A DNA stretch of 64,000 bases from Acholoe squamosa (Eukaryota; Annelida; Polychaeta; Phyllodocida; Polynoidae). Within the stretch, counting starts at the first letter, position 1. Each line of letters opens with the position of its first letter. Positions 7,545 through 19,668 of the stretch are shown here, in pieces. Under the pieces are notes generated by a model. The model saw only the letters and a list, made by a program, of their open reading frames with translations, was not told where the DNA came from and did no database searches. The stretch is taken from contig OX439049.1 of assembly GCA_949317995.1 (NCBI GenBank), forward strand, positions 65,089,247 through 65,153,246. Direction: 5' to 3'. The position numbers and the translations under genes are program-made.

Positions 7545-8292
7545 TATCATGGCATTGGTGCATCATGCTGCATTGGTGCATCATGCTGCATTGGTGCATT
7601 ATGCTGCATTGGAGCATCAAGCTGTATTGGTGCATCATGCTGTAATTGGTACATCATGCTATATTGGTGCATCATGCTGTATTGGTGCATCATACCATAT
7701 TGGTGCATCATGCTGTAATGGTGCATTATGCTGTATTGGTGCATCATGCTGTATTGGTGCATCATGCTGCGTTGGTGCATTATGCTGCATTGGTGCATCA
7801 TGCTGCATTGGTGCATCAAGCTGTATTTTTTGGTGCATCATGCTGTAATTGGTGCATCATGCTGTAATTGGTGCATCATGCTGCATTGGTGCATCATGCT
7901 GCATTGGTGCATCATGCTATATTGGTGCATCATGCTGTATTGGTGCATCATAATGTATTTGATGCATCATGTGGTATTGGTACATCATGCTGTATTGGTG
8001 CATCATGGTGTATTGGTGCATCATGGTGTATTGGTGCATCATACTGTATTGGTGCATCATACTGTATTGGTGCATCATGCTGTATTGGTACATCATGCTG
8101 CATTGGTGCATCATGCTGTATTGGTGCATCATGCTGTATTGGTGCATCATGCTGTATTGGTGCATCATGCTGTATTGGTGCATCATACTGTATAGGTGCA
8201 TCATACTGTATTGGTGCATCATGCTGTATTGGTGCATCCTGCTGTATTGTTGCATGCTGTATTGGTGCATCATGCTGCATTGGTGCATCATA
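7545..8292. repeat. 18-bp minisatellite, array 1 (about 41 copies)
   Basis: Tandem units close to TGGTGCATCATGCTGTAT, with the CTGTAT part varying (CTGCAT, CTATAT, ACTGTAT). Because 18 is a multiple of three and the unit has no stop in most frames, long meaningless frames run through on both strands. Flanked on the left by sequence shared with arrays 2 and 3 (GTAAGCACTGTTAC-like) and on the right by a variant of the bookend motif described in the findings. Confidence 0.95.
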
Positions 8293-10281
8293 TCAACCAA
8301 AGGACTTGAATCTGGAGGTACCATGCTGCATTGATGCATCATGCTGACCAAGCGGCATGAACCTGGAGGCAACATACTGCCTGTAGAGAAGCTGTACTAA
8401 CCATTTTACTGCACAGTAGTGAAAGTGGCTGCCATGTTACTTATATAACCAGACATTTTGTTGGCACTATGTGTAAATTCCTAAGCCTCCCCCCACCCCA
8501 CATGAAAATAAAGTTTTGATGTTATGTAGAGATCTAGTTGAGGTCCGTTGGACACCCTCACCACCTTCTGGTATTTATGAGGGTTGGCATTGGTGAGGTT
8601 ACATAACGTCATTACATGGTCTCTTTCCTTACAGATGACACACACCCTACCCACAGCCGGCATTGTGATATAGACAAACACAGCAAGAAAGGGTCACTTC
8701 TCACTTTTGACAGAAATTGTTGATAAAGGTTTTATTTGGAAAGCCTTTCTTTGTCAGCCATGTGCCATTGAATACCCAGTACTTGATAATTGTGTGAATC
8801 CTTTGGTGGTTGCTATGCTAAGTTATGAGCATTCCACCAAAATTAAAGTTAGTACACCTTTATTCATGAACAAGACACTCTTTCTCACCAGATTGGTCTA
8901 TAGCTTTGCTAGCACTAGTTAGCACAACATGAATGCTTTACTGTGAATTGATTCTCTAAACACCAGACCATCTTGCTCTTAAATGAAAATTGTGATTGAT
9001 GGATTTCGGGTCGATATATCATAAATACATTGTCACCTCAATTGACTCAAAATCATGTTATAAGTTACAGGCATGTAGGGGTATGGTATTTACACTTTTA
9101 CGTTCATGTACCCGTGGGACTCAGACCTAGGTCTTCGGGTGTAGTGGGGGAATCCGGATGGCAGGTGGCAGCACCTGCCTCTGGGTTCATATCCATTACA
9201 CCAGGGGGCCTACCACTCGTCCGCCACACGTCACGTGGCCGGTCTGAGTTTCGCGGGCTTTTCCCCTATATAAGGCTGGTTCTACTCCTATGTTCTCCAG
9301 TAGTGGTTTTACCCACTGCTCAAAAAGGTGGTTACCCGAAAGGGTAAACGAATGCCCTAGTAGCATGTAGTCCTCTGAGGCCGTGATCGTATGTAACATA
9401 AGCTATGAAATAAAAGCTCGGTTGCCTACCCGGAAACTTTCTCTCTCTTCGTTATGATTACTTAATCTAACTTAACGAGACGAACCACTACAGCTAATAT
9501 ACGAGGATGGCCTTATAGCTGAGGGGAGGAGTTTCTCCAAACAATCCACACAACATGGTACAAGGGGCTGCTGAAATTTAGTGAATGTAGAAATCAGAGC
9601 ATGTCAAGTTTTCCATGTCAGCTCATCGCTGACACATGGCCTGTCATCATAACCCACCACACCCTGTGTTAGCTATAGAGTTATACAAATTACACATGCG
9701 CAATAAACAGGAGGCAGTTTCTCAACATGTTGAATTTAGTAGGTTATATCCATAGCCAAAATAAAGACTTTCCTAAATTCTTCTTCAAAATGGTATAAGT
9801 AAACTAGAATAATATAAGATGGTAAGAATAAGTTGAAATCAAATGGGATTAATTGGAAAAAGAGCCCAAACTGTGCCCTGCAAAATGCCTGTTCCAGTAT
9901 ATATTCTCAATTGGTGCAACTTAATTCTTGCCCTTTAATATGTGCACCTTGGGTTTGATTTGACCAAATGCACCTGTTTAAACCAAAATAAAATGAAGAA
10001 CCTTTTGGAGAAGAGGTGTATGGCAACTGGAGTTTGTCCTGTAGGCATAATTGAGAGAAAAGTAGGTTTTGAGCCTAAACCATCTGATATACTAACTTCA
10101 GGATCACTAGGGGTCTCTGGAGTTATATTGTGTTTATGGTAGAATATTCAGAAACAGGCCCCTTGGCTATCGCTACTTTTGGTACATACAGGTGTTCCAG
10201 CCAGAAGACATCAACATGTTTACCATATCAGGAGACTTCACAGTCCAGTACAAGACATCACATTATACATCTCCTACAGCC
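8293..10281. other. Noncoding flank of protease unit 1
   Basis: Sequence largely shared with unit 2 (30433-32143) and weakly with unit 3 (53500-55000). It includes a solo-LTR-like insertion (9074-9494) and, just before the protease start, a conserved leader block (10190-10281) found in all three units. A short minus-strand frame at 8481-8681 is shared with unit 2 but has no recognisable family. Confidence 0.6.
9074..9494 (+). mobile_element. Solo-LTR-like insertion, unit 1 only
   Basis: A 421-bp segment starting TGTAGGGG and ending CCACTACA (TG...CA ends, as in Ty3/Gypsy LTRs). It has a TATATAAGG at about 9273 and an AATAAA at about 9411, spaced as an LTR promoter and polyadenylation signal. 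Unit 2 reads through the site without it (around 31213). A clean target-site duplication is not visible, so the exact ends are uncertain. Confidence 0.6.
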
Positions 10282-10931
10282 ATGTCCTCCTACATTCTGT
10301 CTGTTCTTGTAGCTGCTGTACTGGTAGCTTCTTATGCTGAGGCCGGTGTGGCGCCTAGTATTATCGGTGGGACGGATGTTACAGTTAATGATATTGACAA
10401 GGTTTAGATTTGTTTTATACTTGACCCTCAAAGGGGTCTGTAACCAAAATACACTGAGAACCTGGCAGGGTCAAAAACAATCAACTTAACGACAAGTCTA
10501 TTTTGTCCTACACAAAAACACTGACAAGGGAATGGGTGGGTCCCAAAAAGACAGTGACATTTATAATTATTGAACATTCTCAAATCATAAACCATCTTGA
10601 AAGAGTGTTGGGGTTAATGGTCCAAAGTTGGAAAGCACTATATTTTAGAAACAGTATTGATAAGCACAAGTTTCATCTAATGACTGATTAGATGGTAATT
10701 TATAAGTGCCGGTTGCTATATGAGCCACAACAGTAAAATCTCACACTCAGAATACAATGTCTTTATGAATAAAACATTGCTCAAATTCAAAATCTCAAAA
10801 AAGTATTGTTCTTATTCCTCTTTTGTGTTTTACTGTGTCTCAATATTGTAACCTATTTCATTGGGGTTTCAAGGCAGGTTCCAACACAGTTCAAAATCCA
10901 TTGTGGTACTACAAAGCTAACGGACCCAGGA

Positions 10932-11481
10932 GAGGTTAGAACGCTGACTGAGATCAATAAGGTTGGTGAATTTAGAGGTTAGAACACTGACTGAGATCAA
11001 TAAGGTTGGTGAATTTAGAGGTTAGAACGCTGACTGAGATCAATAAGGTTGGTGAATTTAGAGGTTAGAATGCTGACTGAGATCAATAAGGTTGGTGAAT
11101 TTAGAGGTTAGAACGCTGACTGAGATCAATAAGGTTGGTGAATTTAGAGGTTAGAACTCTGACTGAGATCAATAAGGTTGGTGAATTTAGAGGTTAGAAC
11201 GCTGACTGAGATCAATAAGGTTGGTGAATTTAGAGGTTAGAATGCTGACTGAGATTAATAAGGTTGGTGAATTTAGAGGTTAGAACGCTGACTGAGATTA
11301 ATAAGGTTGGTGAATTTAGAGGTTAGAACGCTGACTGCGATTAATAAGGTTGGTGAATTTAGAGGTTAGAACGCTGACTGAGATCAATAAGGTTGGTGAA
11401 TTTAGAGGTTAGAACGCTGACTGAGATCAAGTTGGTGAATTTAGAGGTTAGAACACTGACTGAGATCAAGTTGGTGAATTT
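10932..11481 (+). repeat. 43-bp minisatellite, unit 1 (about 13 copies), derived from an exon end
   Basis: The unit begins GAGGTTAGAACGCTGACTGA and ends GTTGGTGAATTTA. The first 30 bases are the last ten codons of protease exon 2 (EVRTLTEINK) and the last 13 are the start of the intron with its GT donor. Two late copies are 37 bp (TAAGGT missing). The same array in unit 2 has about 25 copies. Confidence 0.93.
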
Positions 11482-13805
11482 GACCGCTGTAAAATCTTGT
11501 GTGCTACGTCCACATATAAGCTGCACCCTAAATCTTTGAGCCATTTGAGGCTCTTATGGTTTCAATTTTAGTTTGTTCTATAGGATCAAAGCCCCTCACA
11601 TAAGTCGCACCCCGGGGCCACTTAAGTTTTTATTGACATGGTGTTCTGCTTGCCCTGTGACTATACTTACCCTTGTTGAGAGCGATTTTCCCCAAATGTG
11701 GGTCCCCAGAAACCATTAGATGCTGTCTCTTTAGGGCCATTTTCAGCTTGTATGGCTGTAATGATATGTTGTAAACCAATGCTATTTTTCTGGCTATATT
11801 CAATAGAAAACAGTTTGTGCTATCAGGGAAATGGTAATTTACAATAATCCATCATGTATAGCTTGGGTTATGGTGTCTCAAATTTGAAAAAGTTGGAAAA
11901 GATGCTTCTGTTGTTTTTTTTTATTTTATGGCACACTGTTTTGAGTCAATTCACATTAGAGTATCTAAAACCCTAGCATCACAAGCATCAGTTCCACTAT
12001 TTTAACCTAGTGTAGAGTGAACATTTTTCACCATACTTCTCGACTTTCACCTAATGTCATGTCCGAGACTTATATTTGAATCTCTCTTTCATAAATTTCA
12101 GAACATATGGCACCATACACTATATGACCTAACCAAGGGTTTCTCCAACTCCTCTTAAGATTAAAGATATAGCTGTGTCTTATTCACCAACCTATACACG
12201 GCCCTTTTCCTTGCACTGTGTTCCCATTATTCCCATTATGACCATATGAGGTGAGTAGTCTCTCCAAGATATCCTAGAATGACACAATCATAATCTTCAC
12301 TCATCATAATATACTTTGGTCATTGCTATTTACAAACAAAGTATAGAAAGTACGGCCAAACCCGGCTATATAATGTATAAGACATACACTTTATATGGAG
12401 ATCTCATTTCTATGTATATATTTTTTCCAATTTTAGAATGCCTATCATTCTACTTGATTTGATTATTTAACATTTCTTCACCTAAATTCCGGAGCTGCCC
12501 TGATTGAATCACTACTTGCAGATACAAATCCGTCAAATATCATGTGAATGAATGAGATTTGTCATAAATACAAAAAGAAAAACAATTAATGATATGGTTA
12601 GGTAGAAAGGTGGCAAGTACATGGGTCAGGTCATCAGTAAGTGTAAGATTTTGCCCTTGAAGGCCTTGAAAAACTTAATTTTCTAATTACTTTATATAAC
12701 CTTAACAAAATTGTCAAGGTACATCTGCTCAGCTCAGAAGTCCACAAAATTCCGATCTAGGCCATCCGGTTCCATTTTTATTGCTTGTTTTGTGTCATGT
12801 AACGTCCGGTACAAAAATAATGAAATATGGAGGGCATTGAAGTTGCTCTCAGTAATATTTATAAGGATGTCCCATTATGCATAAAAAACACATGAAATAG
12901 CAAGGCCAATATGTCTATCATTGACTTCAATTACAGAATTGAACAAAATTTGAGTTATGCATGCACAGTAGACTGCCTCCTACATGATGATAAAAGTACT
13001 GGCTGTTAAGTAACGTCCGGTACTTTTATCAGAATTATTTCACATAAGCTGCTCTCATATGGAGACAAATGCTGTTAGACACACAATTTCTTCACCAAAG
13101 TAGGGGATAATAGGGCCCTTCATATGGGTAATAACAAAGATTTTGAAGCTTCACTTTTTCCATGTTTTATAACCGATTTAGATTTAGGTACCGGACGTTA
13201 CAAATTACAGATTTCCAGTTTGACACATCATGAAAAATTCTCACTTAGTAACATGTCCAAACCTCATGGAAATGATACCTATGCTCATATACAATAAAAA
13301 AATAACTTTGGAATACTCTATAGTGTTTTTTATTCAATACAGGACACTTGTAAAAAATACAATAAGTATAAAAAGGAACAAATGTGGTTGCTTTTTCACT
13401 TCGGCAGGCCTTAAGTCCTAAAGTTTTTGATGGATGACCACAAATTTACATTTTTCTGATAGCCCTAAGTGTTCTCTATCAGATGAGTCTATGTAAGAAA
13501 AGATTGGTTCACAACTTCCTTCTCCAGAGCCATAAAAGTCCAAAATGACCCAAATTCACAAAATCTACTACTTTCTGGCGATCTGACCCACCTATCTTTT
13601 ATTATTACCTCTAATCATTAGTATCTAAATAGAAAGTATGTTTGCCTTCTCATTTTAAGAGAAGCTTTCTATCAAACCTTCATGGTTTCTTTATTTTCTA
13701 TGGCCTTAGACTTACATTATTCAGGTTCATTTTTCTACCCTTAAAATCAGAAATCCGGTGGTTTTTGGCAGCCTGACCCAGGTACATCTTTGTTTTTACT
13801 TCCAG
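11482..13805 (+). other. Large intron of protease unit 1
   Basis: AT-rich intron with no coding signal seen. It ends in a good acceptor (TTTTTACTTCCAG) at 13805. Contains three copies of GTAACGTCCGGTAC, at 12799 and 13010 direct and at 13188 inverted, of which the second sits beside a short inverted repeat (GATAAAAGTAC / GTACTTTTATC). About 150 bp near 12510-12660 are missing in unit 2. Confidence 0.6.
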
Positions 13806-14180
13806 CACCCAAACTACGGAGTAGGAAATGGTGCTTATCCCAATGATATTGCTCTGGTAAAATGGACTGTGGCCATGCCCGAACCTGCTACCATGGTCAT
13901 TTCCCTCAACACAGAAGTCGATGCTGCTAATCTTGACAACTGCTACATCACGGGCTGGGGAAAATACCAATGCAAGTATCACACATAAACATTGCTTTCT
14001 ATCTCATACACTGAAAATAAAAATGGACAGCAGAATCCTTGTCCCAAAGATGCCAGAAATCCATTGGTATTTTCACAGAGATTCCTTGTACCACCGCATA
14101 CTACCAACCAGGGCTTTTCGTAAAAGCTATACTGGCTGCAGGTCGATATTCTTTATCGATTGGAGGAAGACAAGGATATG

Positions 14181-14181
<1 letters not shown>

Positions 14182-14262
<81 letters not shown>
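14182..14262. repeat. (AC)n(AT)n compound microsatellite
   Basis: About 15 AC units followed by about 25 AT units inside an intron of protease unit 1. The unit 2 copy (36363-36421) is shorter. Confidence 0.97.
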
Positions 14263-14265
<3 letters not shown>

Positions 14266-16774
14266 TCAGTAGGGATGTTACATTTAAATTTGCCACGTCT
14301 TTTCATTGCAGTGAACCGGCGTGGTCGGCCTCGTGGCAAACTCCCAAACATATTGCAAATAGCTAGCACTGATGTTCTCAGTGATTGTCAGCGCTGGGGA
14401 TCAAATTACAACCCCACTGTTCATGTCTGTGTACAGGAGTCAGGAACGGGAGCATGCAGTGTTTGTATTGATATATTGAATTACATATTCATCATAAATT
14501 TCCTAAAGGCACTTCAAGGTCCTTTGTTGAAAACATTTTTTGCTCTAAAAATTATCAGAATCTAAGCTTTCAACAAAAGCAGTAGTTCTATGAGGTGCAT
14601 TGCTCTAAATATGAACTTTGGTAATAATGATTCATATCAACTCTTTCTATGGTCTTAGAAGACAACTTTGTGAGCTGAAGAAACCATTCTTAGCAAAACC
14701 CACATAGAACACAAGTTGGTATTTTGATATAAAAAAAACAAAAAACAACAACAACAAAATTATCTTCATTCTCCAACTGAATGATTTTGATAGTTCCATT
14801 GGGTCACTAAGTTGTCTTTAATATATCAGATTGTGGAATGATACAATTGATTCTGTCTGATGTAACACCAATTCTTACCATGGTCTTGTCCATTGTGAAT
14901 CAGGGTGACAGTGGTGGGCCACTGGTTTGTGAGGTGAATGGTGGCTACAAACTGGTTGGAGTAACTTCATGGGGACATAGACGTTGTGACACAAGCTACC
15001 CGTCAGTTTACACCAGAGTTTCTTCATACATCAATTGGATTAACAACAACCAGTAGTTCTCTACACACCTCTACTGAAGCTGGATGGCGGCCTTTCAAAA
15101 ACTAGTTTACTGCACATAATTATTTCTGCGCAGCTCTACATTGATTATATATGTTTATCTCACGATTTTGGCTTGGACAGTGCTTTTTTTTTGTCATAAC
15201 CCCGGTGCATTATCAGGCCATAACCCTACTCTAACACCTTTTGGACATCTTCAAGAAGCCTTTGGTTAGAATCTGGACATGTTAATAAATTGGAGAAGTA
15301 TAGAAAGTCAACCTCGCCATACTTTAAAACCGTTCAGGGTTTTATGGGAATCGTTCCCCGGGCGCTCTGGCAATAGACAGACTCGCAGTCCACTACTCCA
15401 CACAGAACGGTAGTAGAATCCAATGCAAGTGGATGCACACTTATTTAACACAGAATCCAATGGTGGCAGGTGGAGTTATTAACAGGAAACATCCTAAGAT
15501 ATCCTAGATGAATACACCATGCCTAATTACTCATAACATTCAAAATAGATAAGAATCCATTGATTTTTCATAGCTATATGTATCTGCACCCGCTATTGCG
15601 GCTTGCTGATCTTTGACCCCATAACTGTGTCAGGTGCCAACTTCCAGTCTAATTCCACAGTGTAAACACGCCCCGGCATGGCTACTCGCTTTGACTTTTA
15701 TAAAGAACACTGTACATCGGCCAAAAAAACTGAACAAAATGGACTAATGAGAGCTAGATTGGTGCTCTTAGGTGATCTTACAGGGCTGGTGAGAGCAAGA
15801 TTGGTGCTCTTAGGTGATCTTACAGGGATTATCAGACCATGAGTACCCAGATTCTTGGTCCCATTCATCATCTCACTGAATTCTTGATCTTATCTGTAAT
15901 CTCATCTTTTTTTACATTCAGTGTGTAGGATTAAGTTTACCTGGGAGCACCAAGCAAGGCCCCCACAGAGTTCCTAAATTCATTTTGCATGCATGATAAA
16001 GGTTTGAGTAACAAACCCCTGATGTGGGATGAGCTCGAACATTATGTACGAGAGACAGGTATGGCAGTCCCGAACAAGTGTCGTCTAGCTAACGTTTTGA
16101 GCATATTTACTACTTTTACTGCATAGTAGTGAGTCAAAGGATGAATAATTCATTAGATATAGGTTTGTAAAATTAATGGTAATAAAAAATAAATAAACAA
16201 GATTTGATGTGAAATCTTTGTAGAGTTTGCACTAATATGGATTTGGCTACCGAGGATGAAAATGGGCAATTCTAGGTATCATGGGTATCTCAAAAATGGG
16301 AGCCACCAGCAAAAAGTGAATGTTAATTTAAAATTCCCCAGGTCAAAATGTATAGGAATTAGTGGGGTTTAAGCTCAGATTCTTTCGAAAAATTAAATTT
16401 TGTTGTACAGTGGAATTTGGTATTTCGCCTCTATACAGATCAGAATGGCACTGAGACATGTTGAGAATAACCTGTATACTAAAGGGTATTTAGTTTAGAA
16501 GCTTAATATCAAAACATTTCAATGTAACAACTTGATTATTCACATTCTCGGGCCCTTGGCCAACAAGTATGGGAATATGGACAAGAAAGCACAAGACGAC
16601 TTCCGCTGACAACAACATATGGCGAAACGAAGAATCAATCGATACGCCATAGAAAATGTCTTCTCCTGCCTTTACTTGAGGGTTATTAGGTAAGAAACTA
16701 ATATTAAATGGAGGAATCTATGAGATAAACGACTCGATCTATGTTATGAGACAGCATACATGGGTTTATGGGTC

Positions 16775-16809
16775 AATAATCCACGACCGCTTCACGGTCG
16801 TGGATTATT
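16775..16809. repeat. Perfect 15-bp hairpin
   Basis: AATAATCCACGACCG, loop CTTCA, then the exact reverse complement. The unit 2 version (41954-41988) has two changes in the left arm that break pairing, so the structure is not conserved there. Confidence 0.9.
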
Positions 16810-17042
16810 AAACCCACTATACACAGTTATACTAAAACATGTTCCAGTGAGTATGTAGGTTGTACATGATATACACCCACCCTGTGTATCAGACTGTGTC
16901 ACTTTGAATACTCGTATGTCATAACCTGCGCTCAACTAATTACACTCAGTAGGAATGTTGACTGTAAATATGTTTACATGTTACAAGGTGCATTTTTTTA
17001 ACAAGAAGATTACAGTCATATCTCTATACATTAATTATAGTT

Positions 17043-17170
17043 AATGCAATATAAGATGATTATGGATACACAAGTTAACTTTAGGGCCAGATAAAAGCAT
17101 GAGCTTTGCCTCGTGCTTTTATCTGGCCCCAAAGTCAACGAGTTCATCCATAATCATCACACATTGCATT
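17043..17170. mobile_element. Foldback MITE-like element, unit 1 copy
   Basis: About 62-bp arms in inverted orientation around a 3-4 nt loop. The inner part pairs as GGGCCAGATAAAAGCATGAG with CTCGTGCTTTTATCTGGCCC; the outer part pairs as ATGATTATGGAT with ATCCATAATCAT. The unit 2 copy is 42228-42355, so it predates the duplication. Confidence 0.85.
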
Positions 17171-18237
17171 TATACCATGGTCTGCATCTTTAGGATGCAT
17201 TAGAATGCATCAGAATGGATTCTGCATTCACTGACATACAAACATATACATGTTTACCATAGGGTTCCAGACATAAGACTCATCTAAGCCAATACCATTG
17301 TCCAGCCCCATGGCCTGATGGATAGCATGAAGCACTTTGGATCAGATGATCGTTGGTTCTAATCCCACCCATGCTGAGCTTTCCCTGTATGAACCACTGT
17401 CAAAGCTAAACCGGAGCTGATGTCACATAAAAATAGTATAGAAAAAGGACACTGTCGATATTCAAGTGACAACTCAGTGCCTCTATCCTGCGATAAAAGC
17501 ACTCACATAATCCAGTTTGGGCACCCAAAGTTGTTCGGAAATGTGATAACCGTGGTATAGATATTACGTTACCTCTAACCATGATGAGTCCAATGCCTAT
17601 TCTTAATATAGGGAACCCAAAGAGGTATGTTATAGGAATAGAGTATGTACAAAGGTTGCCGCACCTGTGGTGTCTCTTACAAGAAGTTTCTGAAAGGCTA
17701 CACCTTGTTTCTCTTCAACCTCACAACAGTTTTTTTTTTTTTGGACTTGCTCATTGCATTAATGAACTGCTATGTTCATTTAAATAATGCTATAGAGCAG
17801 ACCAAGTTTTATTGATTTTTCAAAGGAAAGTCACAAATGAAACAATACAATAACTTCATGAATCTTGACAAATGTCAATATGAACACAATCAGCAGATGG
17901 AAAAATAATAGGGACTGGCAATATTCACTCAATAGGTTATTTACATAGAAAGTACAGACAAACAAATTAAAAGCAAAAAGAGATAGATAGTAAATAATAT
18001 GTCATACATAGAGATTTGTGTGTCTACACATTATTTCAGTACATCATGATTACAGCTAAATACACCTTGTCTTTAGTTCAAATAAGTGATAATTAGAGTT
18101 GGTAGTATATGCTGTTATATGCATATGGGAACATCAGCAACATCAATATGGATGTAAACATGAAAAAGGATATGAATGTGAGTATGAATATGAATATGAA
18201 TATGAAGCGGCGCAGTTTCTACACCTGCTTCTCATTA

Positions 18238-19668
18238 TCAATTATAACCCAATTTCAGGTTCAACCTTATATTTTCTATCTTCATCACACCCTCTTTGAA
18301 TTTTACCTTTGTCGTAGCTTTCTGAATCTCCTCAGGTAGAGTATTCCAGAGAGCCACCCCTCTGTACCATGGCGATCTTTTATAGTGTCTAGTAATAACC
18401 CTAGGTAGTTCAAAAACAATCTTCTTTTGAGACCTTGTATTATAAGATTGTGGTCTATTTAACACAGTCTTTGATTTCTTATACATTAAGCATAATAATA
18501 GCATGTCAAATCTTTTCTCTAACACTGGAACCTTACAAATTTCATGCAACTCCTTCACACTATACCGTCTAATATTGCATTTCAGACAGACTCTACGAGC
18601 TCTATTTTGCAGTCGTTGTAATGCTGCAAGACCATCCTCATTACAACTAGTACTTATAAATGAACAATATTCTATAATTGGTCTGATTGTACAACAGTAT
18701 ATCTTTACACTTTGCTCTTGTGTTAAAAACTTTCTTAACTTAGCAAACCTGAATAGTTCATTGCATACATTTCTTTTAATAATTTTAATCTGTTTATCAA
18801 AACTAAGTTTACTGTCAATATGTACACCTAGATATGGAAAGAAGGTGACAGTTTGCACAGTGCTGCCATTGAAGTCTATGGTAGAATCCGGACATCTTTT
18901 TAACTTATGAGCACTACAAAACCACATAAATTTAGTTTTAGTTGGATTTACTGTTAGTCTGTTTTCGATAACCCAACGCTTAAAGTTAATTACATCTTCA
19001 TTCAAATTCTCATTAACCAAGTCTACATCTTTGTTAGAACTATAAATCACAATGTCATCAGCATACAGTTTAATCTTGCATTTTTTTAAGACCTTAACAA
19101 CATCATCAATATATAGGACAATCAACAGGGGACCTAAAACTGATCCTTGAGGGACACCGTAATCAATATCTTGGTTTGAGGACAATTTATTACCATAGCT
19201 AGTTTGTTGTTTTCTATTTTCCAGGTAACTTTTAAACCATAGAAAATTAGATTTACTCAAACCAAGTTTACTGAGTTTAATTAGCAATTTTGAATGTAAT
19301 ACACTGTCAAATGCTTTAGTGAAGTCTATAAATAGAGCCCCTGTTATCAGACCATTGTTTCTACATTCATAAAGCTCATTAACAAAGTCAAAAGTGGCAT
19401 CACCAGTACCTGTCCCTTTTTTGTAACCATATTGGTTTTCACAAAAAGTACCATTTTTCTTCATACTTTCACATAAGTAATAATACATAATTTTCTCAAT
19501 GACTTTAGACGGCATTGGTAGTATTGATATGGGTCGCCAATTTTTTACCATTGCCAAATCCCCATCCTTAGGTAATGGTCTTACAACTGCCATTGCCCAA
19601 CATTTTGGAAAAATACCCCTGTCCAAACTAATTTGTATCAGATGAGTGAATTGATTTATCAACAACAA
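18238..19668 (-). pseudogene. LINE reverse transcriptase (C-terminal part of ORF2)
   Basis: The frame holds the reverse-transcriptase core: VVRPLPKDGD, NWRPISILPMPSKVIEKIM, QYGYKKGTGTGDA, GALFIDFTKAFDSVLH, YGVPQGSVLGPLLIVLYIDD, and the catalytic box LYADDIVIYSS. This is followed by a long C-terminal region with YNTRSQ near the end. It is in a different frame from the upstream endonuclease part, so one indel near 19665-19690 splits the polyprotein. The remaining domains look intact, so the inactivation is recent. Confidence 0.9.

Larger units (their letters stand above)
10282..15056 (+). pseudogene. Secreted chymotrypsin-family (S1A) serine protease, unit 1, lacking the His segment
   Basis: Exon 1 (10282-about 10402) encodes a signal peptide ending ASYAEAG and the activation site PSIIGGTDV, then runs into unrelated sequence where unit 2 encodes CQCSLKDFYGHFCGACLIG. 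Exon 2 (10874-10961) encodes KIHCGTTKLTDPGEVRTLTE. Exon 3 (13806-13975) starts HPNYGVGNGAYPNDIALVKW (catalytic Asp) and contains CYITGWG. A later exon (14312-14460) encodes LPNILQIASTDVLSDCQRWG and ends ESGTGACS. The last exon (14904-15056) encodes [13 protein letters not shown] (catalytic Ser) to the stop. Chymotrypsin residue 189 would be Gly. The catalytic His motif is absent and the exon 3 donor phase does not match the next acceptor, so a pseudogene is likely. Confidence 0.8.
15057..17731. other. Noncoding 3' flank of protease unit 1
   Basis: No coding signal found. Shared with 37220-37563 and 40567-42909 of unit 2. The LINE at 37564-40566 in unit 2 interrupts the equivalent of about position 15396. 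Contains a perfect hairpin at 16775-16809 and a foldback element at 17043-17170. Confidence 0.6.

Noticed and set aside
7545..8292. Regular direct repeats as a possible CRISPR array
   Set aside because: No unique spacers, the repeats are head-to-tail 18-mers, and the DNA is from an animal.
7396..8375. Long open frames on both strands through 18-bp array 1 (repeats such as VHHAVL, CIMLYW, MMHQYS)
   Set aside because: An 18-bp unit without stops keeps nearly all frames open at once; six overlapping frames cannot all be genes and none has flanking gene structure.
8481..8681. Minus-strand 66-aa frame repeated at 30622-30822
   Set aside because: Its conservation between units 1 and 2 is explained by recent duplication; the third unit has lost it and no domain is recognised.
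14127..14369. Frames across the (AC)n(AT)n tract (HTHTHT/IYIYIY)
   Set aside because: Translation of a dinucleotide microsatellite within an intron.
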